Below are positions 26,841 through 40,477 of a stretch of DNA of 64,000 nucleotides, piece after piece. The stretch is from Megachile rotundata (taxonomy: Eukaryota; Arthropoda; Insecta; Hymenoptera; Megachilidae), in assembly GCF_050947335.1 (NCBI RefSeq), contig NW_027473612.1, forward strand, positions 141,710 through 205,709. The letters are read 5' to 3'. The number at the start of each line of letters is the position of its first letter. Position 1 is the stretch's first letter. The notes beneath the pieces were generated by a model. It had not been told where the DNA came from, ran no database searches, and was given only the letters and a program-made list of their open reading frames with translations. A program made the position numbers and the translations under genes.

Positions 26841-29800
26841 ATCATATCTGCATAATATGGAAATAATATGAGTTACATTGATAATAATAAGAGTAATAAG
26901 TATAGTAATTGTCGTCCTATCGATCATATCCACATAATATGGCCAATAATATGAGTTAGATTGATAATAATAAGAGTAATAAGTATAGTAATTGTCGTCC
27001 TATCGATCATATCCACATAATATGGCCAATAATATGAGTTAGATTGATAATAATAAGAGTAATAAGTATAGTAATTGTCGTTCTATCGATCATATAAGCA
27101 TAATATGGCTAATAATATGAGTTAGATTGATAATAATAAGAGTAACAACTATAGTAATTGTCCTTCTATCGATAATATAAGCATAATATGGCTAATAATT
27201 TGTGTTAGAATGATGATAGGAAGAGTAATAAGTATAGTGATTGTCGTTCAATCGATCATATAAGCATAATATGGCTAATAATATGAGTTAGATTAATAAT
27301 AGTAAGAGTAATACGTATAGTAATTGTCGTCCTATCGTTCATATCCACATAATATGGCCAATAATATGAGTTAGATTGATAATAATAAGAGTAATAAGTA
27401 TAGTAATTGTCGTCCTATCGTTCATATAAGCATAATATGGCTAATAATATGAGTTAGATTGATAATAATAAGAGTAATAAGTATAGTAATTGTCGTTCTA
27501 TCGATCATATAAGCATAATATGGCTAATAATATGAGTTAGATTGATAATAATAAGAGTAATAAGTATAGTAATTGTCGTTCTATCGATCATATAAGCATA
27601 ATATGGCAAATAATATGAGTTAGATTGATAACAATAAGAGTAACAAGTATAGTAATTGTCTTTCTATCGATCATATAAGCATAATATGGCTAATAATATG
27701 AGTTAGATTGATAATAATAAGAGTAATAAGTATAGTAATTGTGGTTCTATCGATCATATAAGCATAATATGGCTAATAATATGAGTTAGATTGATAATAG
27801 TAAGAGTAATAAGTATAGTAATTGTCGTTCAATCGATCATATAAGCATAATGTGGCTAATAATATGAGTTAGACTAATAATAGTAAGAGTAATACGTATA
27901 GTACTTGTCTTCCTATCGATCATATCCACATAATATGGCCAATAATATGAGTTAGATTGATAATAATTAGAGTAATAAGTGTAGTAATAGCCGCTCTATT
28001 GATCATATAAGCATAATATGGCTAATATTATGAGTAAGATTGATAATAATAAGAGTAACAAGTATAGTAATTGTCGTTCTATCGATAATATAAGCATAAT
28101 ATGGCTAATAATATAAGATAGATTGATAATAATGAGAGTAACAAGTATAGTAATTGTCGTTCAATCGGTCATATAATCATAATATGGCTAATAATATAAG
28201 TTAGATTGATAACAATAAGAGTAATAAGTATAGTAATTGTCGTTCTATCGATCATATAAGCATAATATGGCTAATAATATGAATTAGATTGATAATAATA
28301 AGAGTAACAAGTATAGCAATTGTCGTTCTATCGATAATATAAGCATAATATGGTTAATAATATGAGTTAGATTGATAATAATAAGAGTAATAAGTATAGT
28401 AATTGTCCTTCTATCGATCATATACGCATAATATGGCTAATAATATGAGTTGGATTGATAATAATAAGAGTAACAAGTACAGTAATTGTCGTTCAATCGA
28501 TCATATAAGCATAATGTGGCTAATAATATGAGTTAGATTGATAATAGTAAGAGTAATAAGTATAGTAATTGTCGTTCAATCGATCATATAAGCATAATGT
28601 GGCTAGTAATATGAGTTAGATTAATAATAGTAAGAGTAATACGTATAGTAATTGTCTCCCTATCGATCATATCCACATAATATGGCCAATAATATGAGTT
28701 AGATTGATAATAATTAGAGTAATAAGTATAGTAATTGCCGTTCTATCGATCATATAAGCATAATATGGCTAATATTATGAGTAAGATTGATAATAATAAG
28801 ACTAATGAGTATAGTAATTGTCGTTCTATCGATCATATAAGCATAATATGGCTAATAATATGAGTTAGATTGATAATAATAAGAGTAATAAGTATAGTAA
28901 TTCTCGTTCTATCGATCATATAAGCATAATATGGCTAATAATATGAGTTAGATTGATAATAATAAGAGTAACAAGTATAGCAATTGTCGTTCTATCGATA
29001 ATATAAGCATAATATGGTTAATAATATGAGTTAGATTGATAATAATAAGAGTAATAAGTATAGTAATTGTCGTTCTATCGATCATATAAGCATAATATGG
29101 CTAATAATATGAGTTAGATTGATAATAATAAGAGTAATAAGTATAGTAATTGTCGATCTATCGATCATATCTGCATAATATGGAAATAATATGAGTTAGA
29201 TTGATAATAATAAGAGTAATAAGTATAGTAATTGTCGTCCTATCGATCATATCCACATAATATGGCAAATAATATGAGTTAGATTGATAATAATAAGAGT
29301 AATAAGTATAGTAATTGTCGTTCTATCGATCATATAAGCATAATATGGCTAATAATATGAGTTAGATTGATAATAATAAGAGTAACAACTATAGTAATTG
29401 TCCTTCTATCGATAATATAAGCGTAATATGGCTAATAATATGTGTTAGATTGATGATAGTAAGAGTAATAAGTATAGTAATTGTCGTTCAATCGATCATA
29501 TAATCATAATATGGCTAATAATATGAGTTAGATTGATAATAATAAGAGTAATAAGTATAGTAATTGTCGTTCTATCGATCATATAAGCATAATATGGCTA
29601 ATAATATGAGTTAGATTTATAATAATTAGAGTAACAAGTACAGTAATTGTCGTTCAATCGGTCATATAATCATAATATGGCTAATAATATAAGTTAGATT
29701 GATAATAATAAGAGTAATAAGTATAGTAATTGTCGTCCTATCGATCATGTCCACATAATATGGCAAATAATATGAGTTAGATTGATAATAATAAGAGTAA

Positions 29801-31940
29801 TAAGTATAGTAATTGTCGTTCTATCGATCATATAAGCATAATATGGCTAATAATATGAGTTAGATTGATAATAATAAGAGTAACAACTATAGTAATTGTC
29901 CTTCTATCGATAATATAAGCGTAATATGGCTAATAATATGTGTTAGATTTGATAGTAAGAGTAATAAGTATAGTAATTGTCGTTCAATCGATCATATAAG
30001 CATAATATGGCTAATAATATGAGTTAGATTAATAATAGTAAGAGTAATACGTATAGTAATTGTCGTCCTATCGATCATATCCACATAATATGGCCAATAA
30101 TATGAGTTAGATTGATAATAATAAGAGTAACAAGTATAGTAATTGTCGTTCTATCGATCATATAAGCATAATATGGCTAATAATATGAGTTAGATTGATA
30201 ATAATAAGAGTAATAAGTATAGTAATTGTCGTTCTATCGATCATATAAGCATAATATGGCTAATAATATGAGTTAGATTGATAATAATGAGAGTAACAAG
30301 TATAGTAATTGTCGTTCAATCGGTCATATAATCATAATATGGCTAATAATATAAGTTAGATTGATAACAATAAGAGTAATAAGTATAGTAATTGTCGTTC
30401 TATCGATCATATAAGCATAATATGGCTAATAATATGAATTAGATTGATAATAATAAGAGTAACAAGTATAGCAATTGTCGTTCTATCGATAATATAAGCA
30501 TAATATGGTTAATAATATGAGTTAGATTGATAATAATAAGAGTAATAAGTATAGTAATTGTCCTTCTATCGATCATATACGCATAATATGGCTAATAATA
30601 TGAGTTGGATTGATAATAATAAGAGTAACAAGTACAGTAATTGTCGTTCAATCGATCATATAAGCATAATGTGGCTAATAATATGAGTTAGATTGATAAT
30701 AGTAAGAGTAATAAGTATAGTAATTGTCGTTCAATCGATCATATAAGCATAATGTGGCTAGTAATATGAGTTAGATTAATAATAGTAAGAGTAATACGTA
30801 TAGTAATTGTCTCCCTATCGATCATATCCACATAATATGGCCAATAATATGAGTTAGATTGATAATAATTAGAGTAATAAGTATAGTAATTGCCGTTCTA
30901 TCGATCATATAAGCATAATATGGCTAATATTATGAGTAAGATTGATAATAATAAGACTAATGAGTATAGTAATTGTCGTTCTATCGATCATATAAGCATA
31001 ATATGGCTAATAATATGAGTTAGATTGATAATAATAAGAGTAATAAGTATAGTAATTCTCGTTCTGTCGATCATATAAGCATAATATGGCTAATAATATG
31101 AGTTAGATTGATAATAATAAGAGTAACAAGTATAGCAATTGTCGTTCTATCGATAATATAAGCATAATATGGTTAATAATATGAGTTAGATTGATAATAA
31201 TAAGAGTAATAAGTATAGTAATTGTCGTTCTATCGATCATATAAGCATAATATGGCTAATAATATGAGTTAGATTGATAATAATAAGAGTAAAAAGTGTA
31301 GTAATTGTCGTTCTATCGATCATATAAGCATAATATGGCTAATAATATGAGTTAGATTGATAATAATAAGAGTAATAAGTATAGTAATTGTCGTTCTATC
31401 GATAATATAAGCATAATATGGCTAATAATATGAGTTAGATTGATAATAGTAAGAGTAATAGGTATAGTAATTGTCGTTCTGTCGATCATATAAGCATAAT
31501 ATGGCTAATAATATGAGTTAGATTGACAATAATGAGAGTAACAAATATAGTAATTGTCGTTCAATCGATCATATAAGCATAATATGGCTAATAATATGAG
31601 TTAGATTGATAATAATAAGAGTAATAGGTATAGTAATTGTCGTTCTATCGATCATATAAGCATAATATGGCTAATAATATGAGTTAGATTGATAATAATA
31701 AGAGTAAAAAGTGTAGTAATTGTCGTTCTATCGATCATATAAGCATAATATGGCTAATAATATGAGTTAGATTGATAATAATAAGAGTAATAAGTATAGT
31801 AATTGTCGTTCTATCGATAATATAAGCATAATATGGCTAATAATATGAGTTAGATTGATAATAGTAAGAGTAATAGGTATAGTAATTGTCGTTCTATCGA
31901 TCATATAAGCATAATATGGCTAATAATATGAGTTAGATTG
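26841..31940 (+). repeat. Left copy of a 65-monomer segmental duplication
   Basis: From about 26920 this matches 32312 onward at an offset of 5,392 bp (65 x 83 minus 3): GAATGATGATAGG at 27207 and near 32600; TTGTGGTTCT at 27739 and 33131; GTCGATCTATCG at 29152 and 34544. After about 29.5 kb the offset becomes 5,558 because the right copy has two extra monomers. It then becomes 5,560 because this copy has an unusual 2-bp-shorter monomer at 29947 (GATTTGATAG for GATTGATGATAG). The match ends near 31940, where this copy has G and the other has GACAATAATGAG. Small differences include CTATTGATC near 27999 and CTGTCGATC near 31480 here. Confidence 0.85.
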
Positions 31941-32311
31941 ATAATAATGAGAGTAACAAGTATAGTAATTGTCGTTCAATCGGTCATATAATCATAATAT
32001 GGCTAATAATATAAGTTAGATTGATAACAATAAGAGTAATAAGTATAGTAATTGTCGTTCTATCGATCATATAAGCATAATATGGCTAATAATATGAATT
32101 AGATTGATAATAATAAGAGTAACAAGTATAGCAATTGTCGTTCTATCGATAATATAAGCATAATATGGCTAATAATATGAATTAGATTGATAATAATAAG
32201 AGTAACAAGTATAGCAATTGTCGTTCTATCGATAATATAAGCATAATATGGTTAATAATATGAGTTAGATTGATAATAATAAGAGTAATAAGTATAGTAA
32301 TTGTCCTTCTA
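31941..32311 (+). repeat. Linker between the two duplicated segments
   Basis: About four to five monomers: G, an A copy, then two consecutive near-identical monomers with GAATTAG and GCAATTG (about 32096-32245), then an unusual hybrid CCTTCTATCGATCATATCCAC near 32310 joining the CCTT monomer to subtype B. The hybrid is where the right copy of the segmental duplication begins, so it looks like the exchange junction. Confidence 0.7.
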
Positions 32312-35300
32312 TCGATCATATCCACATAATATGGCCAATAATATGAGTTAGATTGATAATAATAAGAGTAATAAGTATAGTAATTGTCGTCCTATCGATC
32401 ATATCCACATAATATGGCCAATAATATGAGTTAGATTGATAATAATAAGAGTAATAAGTATAGTAATTGTCGTTCTATCGATCATATAAGCATAATATGG
32501 CTAATAATATGAGTTAGATTGATAATAATAAGAGTAACAACTATAGTAATTGTCCTTCTATCGATAATATAAGCATAATATGGCTAATAATTTGTGTTAG
32601 AATGATGATAGGAAGAGTAATAAGTATAGTGATTGTCGTTCAATCGATCATATAAGCATAATATGGCTAATAATATGAGTTAGATTAATAATAGTAAGAG
32701 TAATACGTATAGTAATTGTCGTCCTATCGTTCATATCCACATAATATGGCCAATAATATGAGTTAGATTGATAATAATAAGAGTAATAAGTATAGTAATT
32801 GTCGTTCTATCGTTCATATAAGCATAATATGGCTAATAATATGAGTTAGATTGATAATAATAAGAGTAATAAGTATAGTAATTGTCGTTCTATCGATCAT
32901 ATAAGCATAATATGGCTAATAATATGAGTTAGATTGATAATAATAAGAGTAATAAGTATAGTAATTGTCGTTCTATCGATCATATAAGCATAATATGGCA
33001 AATAATATGAGTTAGATTGATAACAATAAGAGTAACAAGTATAGTAATTGTCTTTCTATCGATCATATAAGCATAATATGGCTAATAATATGAGTTAGAT
33101 TGATAATAATAAGAGTAATAAGTATAGTAATTGTGGTTCTATCGATCATATAAGCATAATATGGCTAATAATATGAGTTAGATTGATAATAGTAAGAGTA
33201 ATAAGTATAGTAATTGTCGTTCAATCGATCATATAAGCATAATGTGGCTAATAATATGAGTTAGACTAATAATAGTAAGAGTAATACGTATAGTACTTGT
33301 CTTCCTATCGATCATATCCACATAATATGGCCAATAATATGAGTTAGATTGATAATAATTAGAGTAATAAGTGTAGTAATAGCCGCTCTATCGATCATAT
33401 AAGCATAATATGGCTAATATTATGAGTAAGATTGATAATAATAAGAGTAACAAGTATAGTAATTGTCGTTCTATCGATAATATAAGCATAATATGGCTAA
33501 TAATATAAGATAGATTGATAATAATGAGAGTAACAAGTATAGTAATTGTCGTTCAATCGGTCATATAATCATAATATGGCTAATAATATAAGTTAGATTG
33601 ATAACAATAAGAGTAATAAGTATAGTAATTGTCGTTCTATCGATCATATAAGCATAATATGGCTAATAATATGAATTAGATTGATAATAATAAGAGTAAC
33701 AAGTATAGCAATTGTCGTTCTATCGATAATATAAGCATAATATGGTTAATAATATGAGTTAGATTGATAATAATAAGAGTAATAAGTATAGTAATTGTCC
33801 TTCTATCGATCATATACGCATAATATGGCTAATAATATGAGTTGGATTCATAATAATAAGAGTAACAAGTACAGTAATTGTCGTTCAATCGATCATATAA
33901 GCATAATGTGGCTAATAATATGAGTTAGATTGATAATAGTAAGAGTAATAAGTATAGTAATTGTCGTTCAATCGATCATATAAGCATAATGTGGCTAGTA
34001 ATATGAGTTAGATTAATAATAGTAAGAGTAATACGTATAGTAATTGTCTCCCTATCGATCATATCCACATAATATGGCCAATAATATGAGTTAGATTGAT
34101 AATAATTAGAGTAATAAGTATAGTAATTGCCGTTCTATCGATCATATAAGCATAATATGGCTAATATTATGAGTAAGATTGATAATAATAAGACTAATGA
34201 GTATAGTAATTGTCGTTCTATCGATCATATAAGCATAATATGGCTAATAATATGAGTTAGATTGATAATAATAAGAGTAATAAGTATAGTAATTCTCGTT
34301 CTATCGATCATATAAGCATAATATGGCTAATAATATGAGTTAGATTGATAATAATAAGAGTAACAAGTATAGCAATTGTCGTTCTATCGATAATATAAGC
34401 ATAATATGGTTAATAATATGAGTTAGATTGATAATAATAAGAGTAATAAGTATAGTAATTGTCGTTCTATCGATCATATAAGCATAATATGGCTAATAAT
34501 ATGAGTTAGATTGATAATAATAAGAGTAATAAGTATAGTAATTGTCGATCTATCGATCATATCTGCATAATATGGAAATAATATGAGTTAGATTGATAAT
34601 AATAAGAGTAATAAGTATAGTAATTGTCGTCCTATCGATCATATCCACATAATATGGCAAATAATATGAGTTAGATTGATAATAATAAGAGTAATAAGTA
34701 TAGTAATTGTCGTTCTATCGATCATATAAGCATAATATGGCTAATAATATGAGTTAGATTGATAATAATAAGAGTAACAACTATAGTAATTGTCCTTCTA
34801 TCGATAATATAAGCGTAATATGGCTAATAATATGTGTTAGATTGATGATAGTAAGAGTAATAAGTATAGTAATTGTCGTTCAATCGATCATATAAGCATA
34901 ATATGGCTAATAATATGAGTTAGATTAATAATAGTAAGAGTAATACGTATAGTAATTGTCGTCCTATCGATCATATCCACATAATATGGCCAATAATATG
35001 AGTTAGATTGATAATAATAAGAGTAATAATTATAGTAATTGTCGTTCTATCGATCATATAAGCATAATATGGCTAATAATATGAGTTAGATTGATAATAA
35101 TAAGAGTAATAAGTATAGTAATTGTCGTTCTATCGATCATATAAGCATAATATGGCTAATAATATGAGTTAGATTTATAATAATTAGAGTAACAAGTACA
35201 GTAATTGTCGTTCAATCGGTCATATAATCATAATATGGCTAATAATATAAGTTAGATTGATAATAATAAGAGTAATAAGTATAGTAATTGTCGTCCTATC

Positions 35301-37500
35301 GATCATGTCCACATAATATGGCAAATAATATGAGTTAGATTGATAATAATAAGAGTAATAAGTATAGTAATTGTCGTTCTATCGATCATATAAGCATAAT
35401 ATGGCTAATAATATGAGTTAGATTGATAATAATAAGAGTAACAACTATAGTAATTGTCCTTCTATCGATAATATAAGCGTAATATGGCTAATAATATGTG
35501 TTAGATTGATGATAGTAAGAGTAATAAGTATAGTAATTGTCGTTCAATCGATCATATAAGCATAATATGGCTAATAATATGAGTTACATTAATAATAGTA
35601 AGAGTAATACGTATAGTAATTGTCGTCCTATCGATCATATCCACATAATATGGCCAATAATATGAGTTAGATTGATAATAATAAGAGTAACAAGTATAGT
35701 AATTGTCGTTCTATCGATCATATAAGCATAATATGGCTAATAATATGAGTTAGATTGATAATAATAAGAGTAATAAGTATAGTAATTGTCGTTCTATCGA
35801 TCATATAAGCATAATATGGCTAATAATATGAGTTAGATTGATAATAATGAGAGTAACAAGTATAGTAATTGTCGTTCAATCGGTCATATAATCATAATAT
35901 GGCTAATAATATAAGTTAGATTGATAACAATAAGAGTAATAAGTATAGTAATTGTCGTTCTATCGATCATATAAGCATAATATGGCTAATAATATGAATT
36001 AGATTGATAATAATAAGAGTAACAAGTATAGCAATTGTCGTTCTATCGATAATATAAGCATAATATGGTTAATAATATGAGTTAGATTGATAATAATAAG
36101 AGTAATAAGTATAGTAATTGTCCTTCTATCGATCATATACGCATAATATGGCTAATAATATGAGTTGGATTGATAATAATAAGAGTAACAAGTACAGTAA
36201 TTGTCGTTCAATCGATCATATAAGCATAATGTGGCTAATAATATGAGTTAGATTGATAATAGTAAGAGTAATAAGTATAGTAATTGTCGTTCAATCGATC
36301 ATATAAGCATAATGTGGCTAGTAATATGAGTTAGATTAATAATAGTAAGAGTAATACGTATAGTAATTGTCTCCCTATCGATCATATCCACATAATATGG
36401 CCAATAATATGAGTTAGATTGATAATAATTAGAGTAATAAGTATAGTAATTGCCGTTCTATCGATCATATAAGCATAATATGGCTAATATTATGAGTAAG
36501 ATTGATAATAATAAGACTAATGAGTATAGTAATTGTCGTTCTATCGATCATATAAGCATAATATGGCTAATAATATGAGTTAGATTGATAATAATAAGAG
36601 TAATAAGTATAGTAATTCTCGTTCTGTCGATCATATAAGCATAATATGGCTAATAATATGAGTTAGATTGATAATAATAAGAGTAACAAGTATAGCAATT
36701 GTCGTTCTATCGATAATATAAGCATAATATGGTTAATAATATGAGTTAGATTGATAATAATAAGAGTAATAAGTATAGTAATTGTCGTTCTATCGATCAT
36801 ATAAGCATAATATGGCTAATAATATGAGTTAGATTGATAATAATAAGAGTAAAAAGTGTAGTAATTGTCGTTCTATCGATCATATAAGCATAATATGGCT
36901 AATAATATGAGTTAGATTGATAATAATAAGAGTAATAAGTATAGTAATTGTCGTTCTATCGATAATATAAGCATAATATGGCTAATAATATGAGTTAGAT
37001 TGATAATAGTAAGAGTAATAGGTATAGTAATTGTCGTTCTATCGATCATATAAGCATAATATGGCTAATAATATGAGTTAGATTGACAATAATGAGAGTA
37101 ACAAATATAGTAATTGTCGTTCAATCGATCATATAAGCATAATATGGCTAATAATATGAGTTAGATTGATAATAATAAGAGTAATAGGTATAGTAATTGT
37201 CGTTCTATCGATCATATAAGCATAATATGGCTAATAATATGAGTTAGATTGATAATAATAAGAGTAAAAAGTGTAGTAATTGTCGTTCTATCGATCATAT
37301 AAGCATAATATGGCTAATAATATGAGTTAGATTGATAATAATAAGAGTAATAAGTATAGTAATTGTCGTTCTATCGATAATATAAGCATAATATGGCTAA
37401 TAATATGAGTTAGATTGATAATAGTAAGAGTAATAGGTATAGTAATTGTCGTTCTATCGATCATATAAGCATAATATGGCTAATAATATGAGTTAGATTG
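32312..37500 (+). repeat. Right copy of the 65-monomer segmental duplication
   Basis: Right-hand partner of 26.92-31.94 kb. It carries two extra monomers (about 34.92-35.09 kb, including a D-B pair). Within each copy the AAAAAGTGTAG segment occurs twice, at about 36.85 and 37.26 kb here and 31.29 and 31.71 kb in the left copy, so that internal 5-monomer duplication predates the larger one. A private change is GATTCATAATAATAAG near 33847. Confidence 0.85.
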
Positions 37501-39600
37501 ACAATAATGAGAGTAACAAATATAGTAATTGTCGTTCAATCGATCATATAAGAATAATATGGCTAATAATATGAGTTAGATTGATAATAATAAGAGTAAT
37601 AGGTATAGTAATTGTCGTTCTATCGATCATATAAGCATAATATGCCAAATAATATGAGTTAGATTGATAATAATAAGAGTAACAAGTATAGTAATTGTCG
37701 TTCTATCGATCATATCTGCATAATATGGAAATAATATGAGTTAGATTAATAATAGTAAGAGTAATACGTATAGTAATTGTCGTCCTATCGATCATATCCA
37801 CATAATATGGCCAATGATATGAGTTAGATTGATAGTAATTAGAGTAATAAGTATTGTAATTGTCGTCCTATCGTTCACATCCACATAATATGGCCAATAA
37901 TATGAGTTAGATTGATAATAATAAGAGTAATAAGTATAGTAATTGTCGTTCTATCGATCATATAAGCATAATATGGCTAATAATATGAGTTAGATTGACA
38001 ATAATGAGAGTAACAAATATAGTAATTGTCGTTCAATCGATCATATAAGCATAATATGGCTAATAATATGAGTTAGATTGATAATAATAAGAGTAATAAG
38101 TATAGTAATTGTCGTTCTATCGATCATATAAGCATAATATGGCAAATAATATGAGTTAGATTGATAACAATAAGAGTAACAAGTATAGTAATTGTCTTTC
38201 TATCGATCATATAAGCATAGTATGGCTAATAATATGAGTTAGATTGATAATAATAAGAGTAACAACTATAGTAATTGTCCTTCTTTCAATAATATAGGCA
38301 TAATATGGCTAATAATATGAGTTAGATTGATAACAATGAGAGTAACAAGTATAGTAATTGTCGTTCAATCGGTCATATAATCATAATATGGCTAATAATA
38401 TGAGTTACATTGATAATAATAAGAGTAACAAGTATAGTAATTGTCGTTCTATCGATAATATAAGCATAATATGGCTAATAATATGAGTTAGATTGATAAC
38501 AGTAAGAGTAATGAGTATAGTAATTGTCGTTCTATCGATCATATCCACATAATATGGCCAATAATATGAGTTATATTGATAATAATAAGAGTAATAAGTA
38601 TAGTAATTGTCTTTCTATCGATCATATAAGCATAATATGGCTAATAATATGAGTTAGATTGATAACAGTAAGAGTAATAAGTATAGTAATTGTCGTTCAA
38701 TCGATCATATAAGCATAATGTGGCTAATAATATGAGTTAGATTAATAATAGTAAGAGTAATACGTATAGTACTTGTCTTCCTATCGATCATATCCACATA
38801 ATATGGCCAATAATATGAGTTAGATTGATAATAATTAGAGTAATAAGTATAGTAATTGCCGTTCTATCGATCATATAAGCATAATATGGCTAATATTATG
38901 AGTAAGATTGATAATAATAAGAGTAACAAGTATAGTAATTGTCGTTCTATCGATAATATAAGCATAATATGGCTAATAATATAAGATAGATTGATAATAA
39001 TAAGAGTAATAAGTATAGTAATTGTCGTTCTATCGATCATATAAGCATAATATGGCTAATAATATGAGTTAGATTGATAATGGTAAGAGTAATAAGTATA
39101 GTAATGGTCGTTCTATCGATCATATCTGCATAATATGGAAATAATATGAGTTACATTGATAATAATAAGAGTAATAAGTATAGTAATTGTCGTCCTATCG
39201 ATCATATCCACATAATATGGCCAATAATATGAGTTAGATTGATAATAATAAGAGTAATAAGTATAGTAATTGTCGTCCTATCGATCATATCCACATAATA
39301 TGGCCAATAATATGAGTTAGATTGATAATAATAAGAGTAATAAGTATAGTAATTGTCGTTCTATCGATCATATAAGCATAATATGGCTAATAATATGAGT
39401 TAGATTGATAATAATAAGAGTAACAACTATAGTAATTGTCCTTCTATCGATAATATAAGCGTAATATGGCTAATAATATGTGTTAGATTGATGATAGTAA
39501 GAGTAATATGCATAGTAATTGTCGTTCAACCGATCATATAAGCATAATATGGCTAATAATATGAGTTAGATTAATAATAGTAAGAGTAATACGTATAGTA
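37501..39600 (+). repeat. Copy of 21.9-23.85 kb with a one-monomer deletion
   Basis: GTTCAC at 37873 and AGGCA at 38296 match 22029 and 22452 at 15,844 bp. AAGCGTAATATGG at 39457 matches 23695 at 15,762 bp. The 82-bp loss is at 38520-38560, where a GATAACAGTAAG monomer normally ending as subtype C instead ends as subtype B. One C monomer was removed and its neighbours fused in register. This block shows that the 12-25 kb HOR family was copied across the intervening different domain. Confidence 0.85.
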
Positions 39601-40477
39601 ATTGTCGTCCTATCGTTCATATCCACATAATATGGCCAATAATATGAGTTAGATTGATAATAATAAGAGTAATAAGTATAGTAATTGTCGTTCTATCGTT
39701 CATATAAGCATAATATGGCTAATAATATGAGTTAGATTGATAATAATAAGAGTAATAAGTATAGTAATTGTCGTTCTATCGATCATATAAGCATAATATG
39801 GCTAATAATATGAGTTAGATTGATAATAATAAGAGTAATAAGTATAGTAATTGTCGTTCTATCGATCATATAAGCATAATATGGCAAATAATATGAGTTA
39901 GATTGATAACAATAAGAGTAACAAGTATAGTAATTGTCTTTCTATCGATCATATAAGCATAATATGGCTAATAATATGAGTTAGATTGATAATAATAAGA
40001 GTAATAAGTATAGTAATTGTGGTTCTATCGATCATATAAGCATAATATGGCTAATAATATGAGTTAGATTGATAATAGTAAGAGTAATAAGTATAGTAAT
40101 TGTCGTTCAATCGATCATATAAGCATAATGTGGCTAATAATATGAGTTAGACTAATAATAGTAAGAGTAATACGTATAGTACTTGTCTTCCTATCGATCA
40201 TATCCACATAATATGGCCAATAATATGAGTTAGATTGATAATAATTAGAGTAATAAGTGTAGTAATAGCCGCTCTATCGATCATATAAGCATAATATGGC
40301 TAATATTATGAGTAAGATTGATAATAATAAGAGTAACAAGTATAGTAATTGTCGTTCTATCGATAATATAAGCATAATATGGCTAATAATATAAGATAGA
40401 TTGATAATAATGAGAGTAACAAGTATAGTAATTGTCGTTCAATCGGTCATATAATCATAATATGGCTAATAATATAA
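39601..40477 (+). repeat. Segment matching 27.33-28.2 and 32.72-33.6 kb
   Basis: D-B with GTTCAT, A copies, a TGTCTTTC monomer, TTGTGGTTCT at 40017, TTAGACTAAT near 40147 and TAGCCGCTC near 40266, in the same order as the 5.39-kb duplication at an offset of 6,886 bp from its right copy. The same order also occurs at 4.3-5.2 kb and 6.6-7.4 kb, so it is a widely used cassette. Confidence 0.8.
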
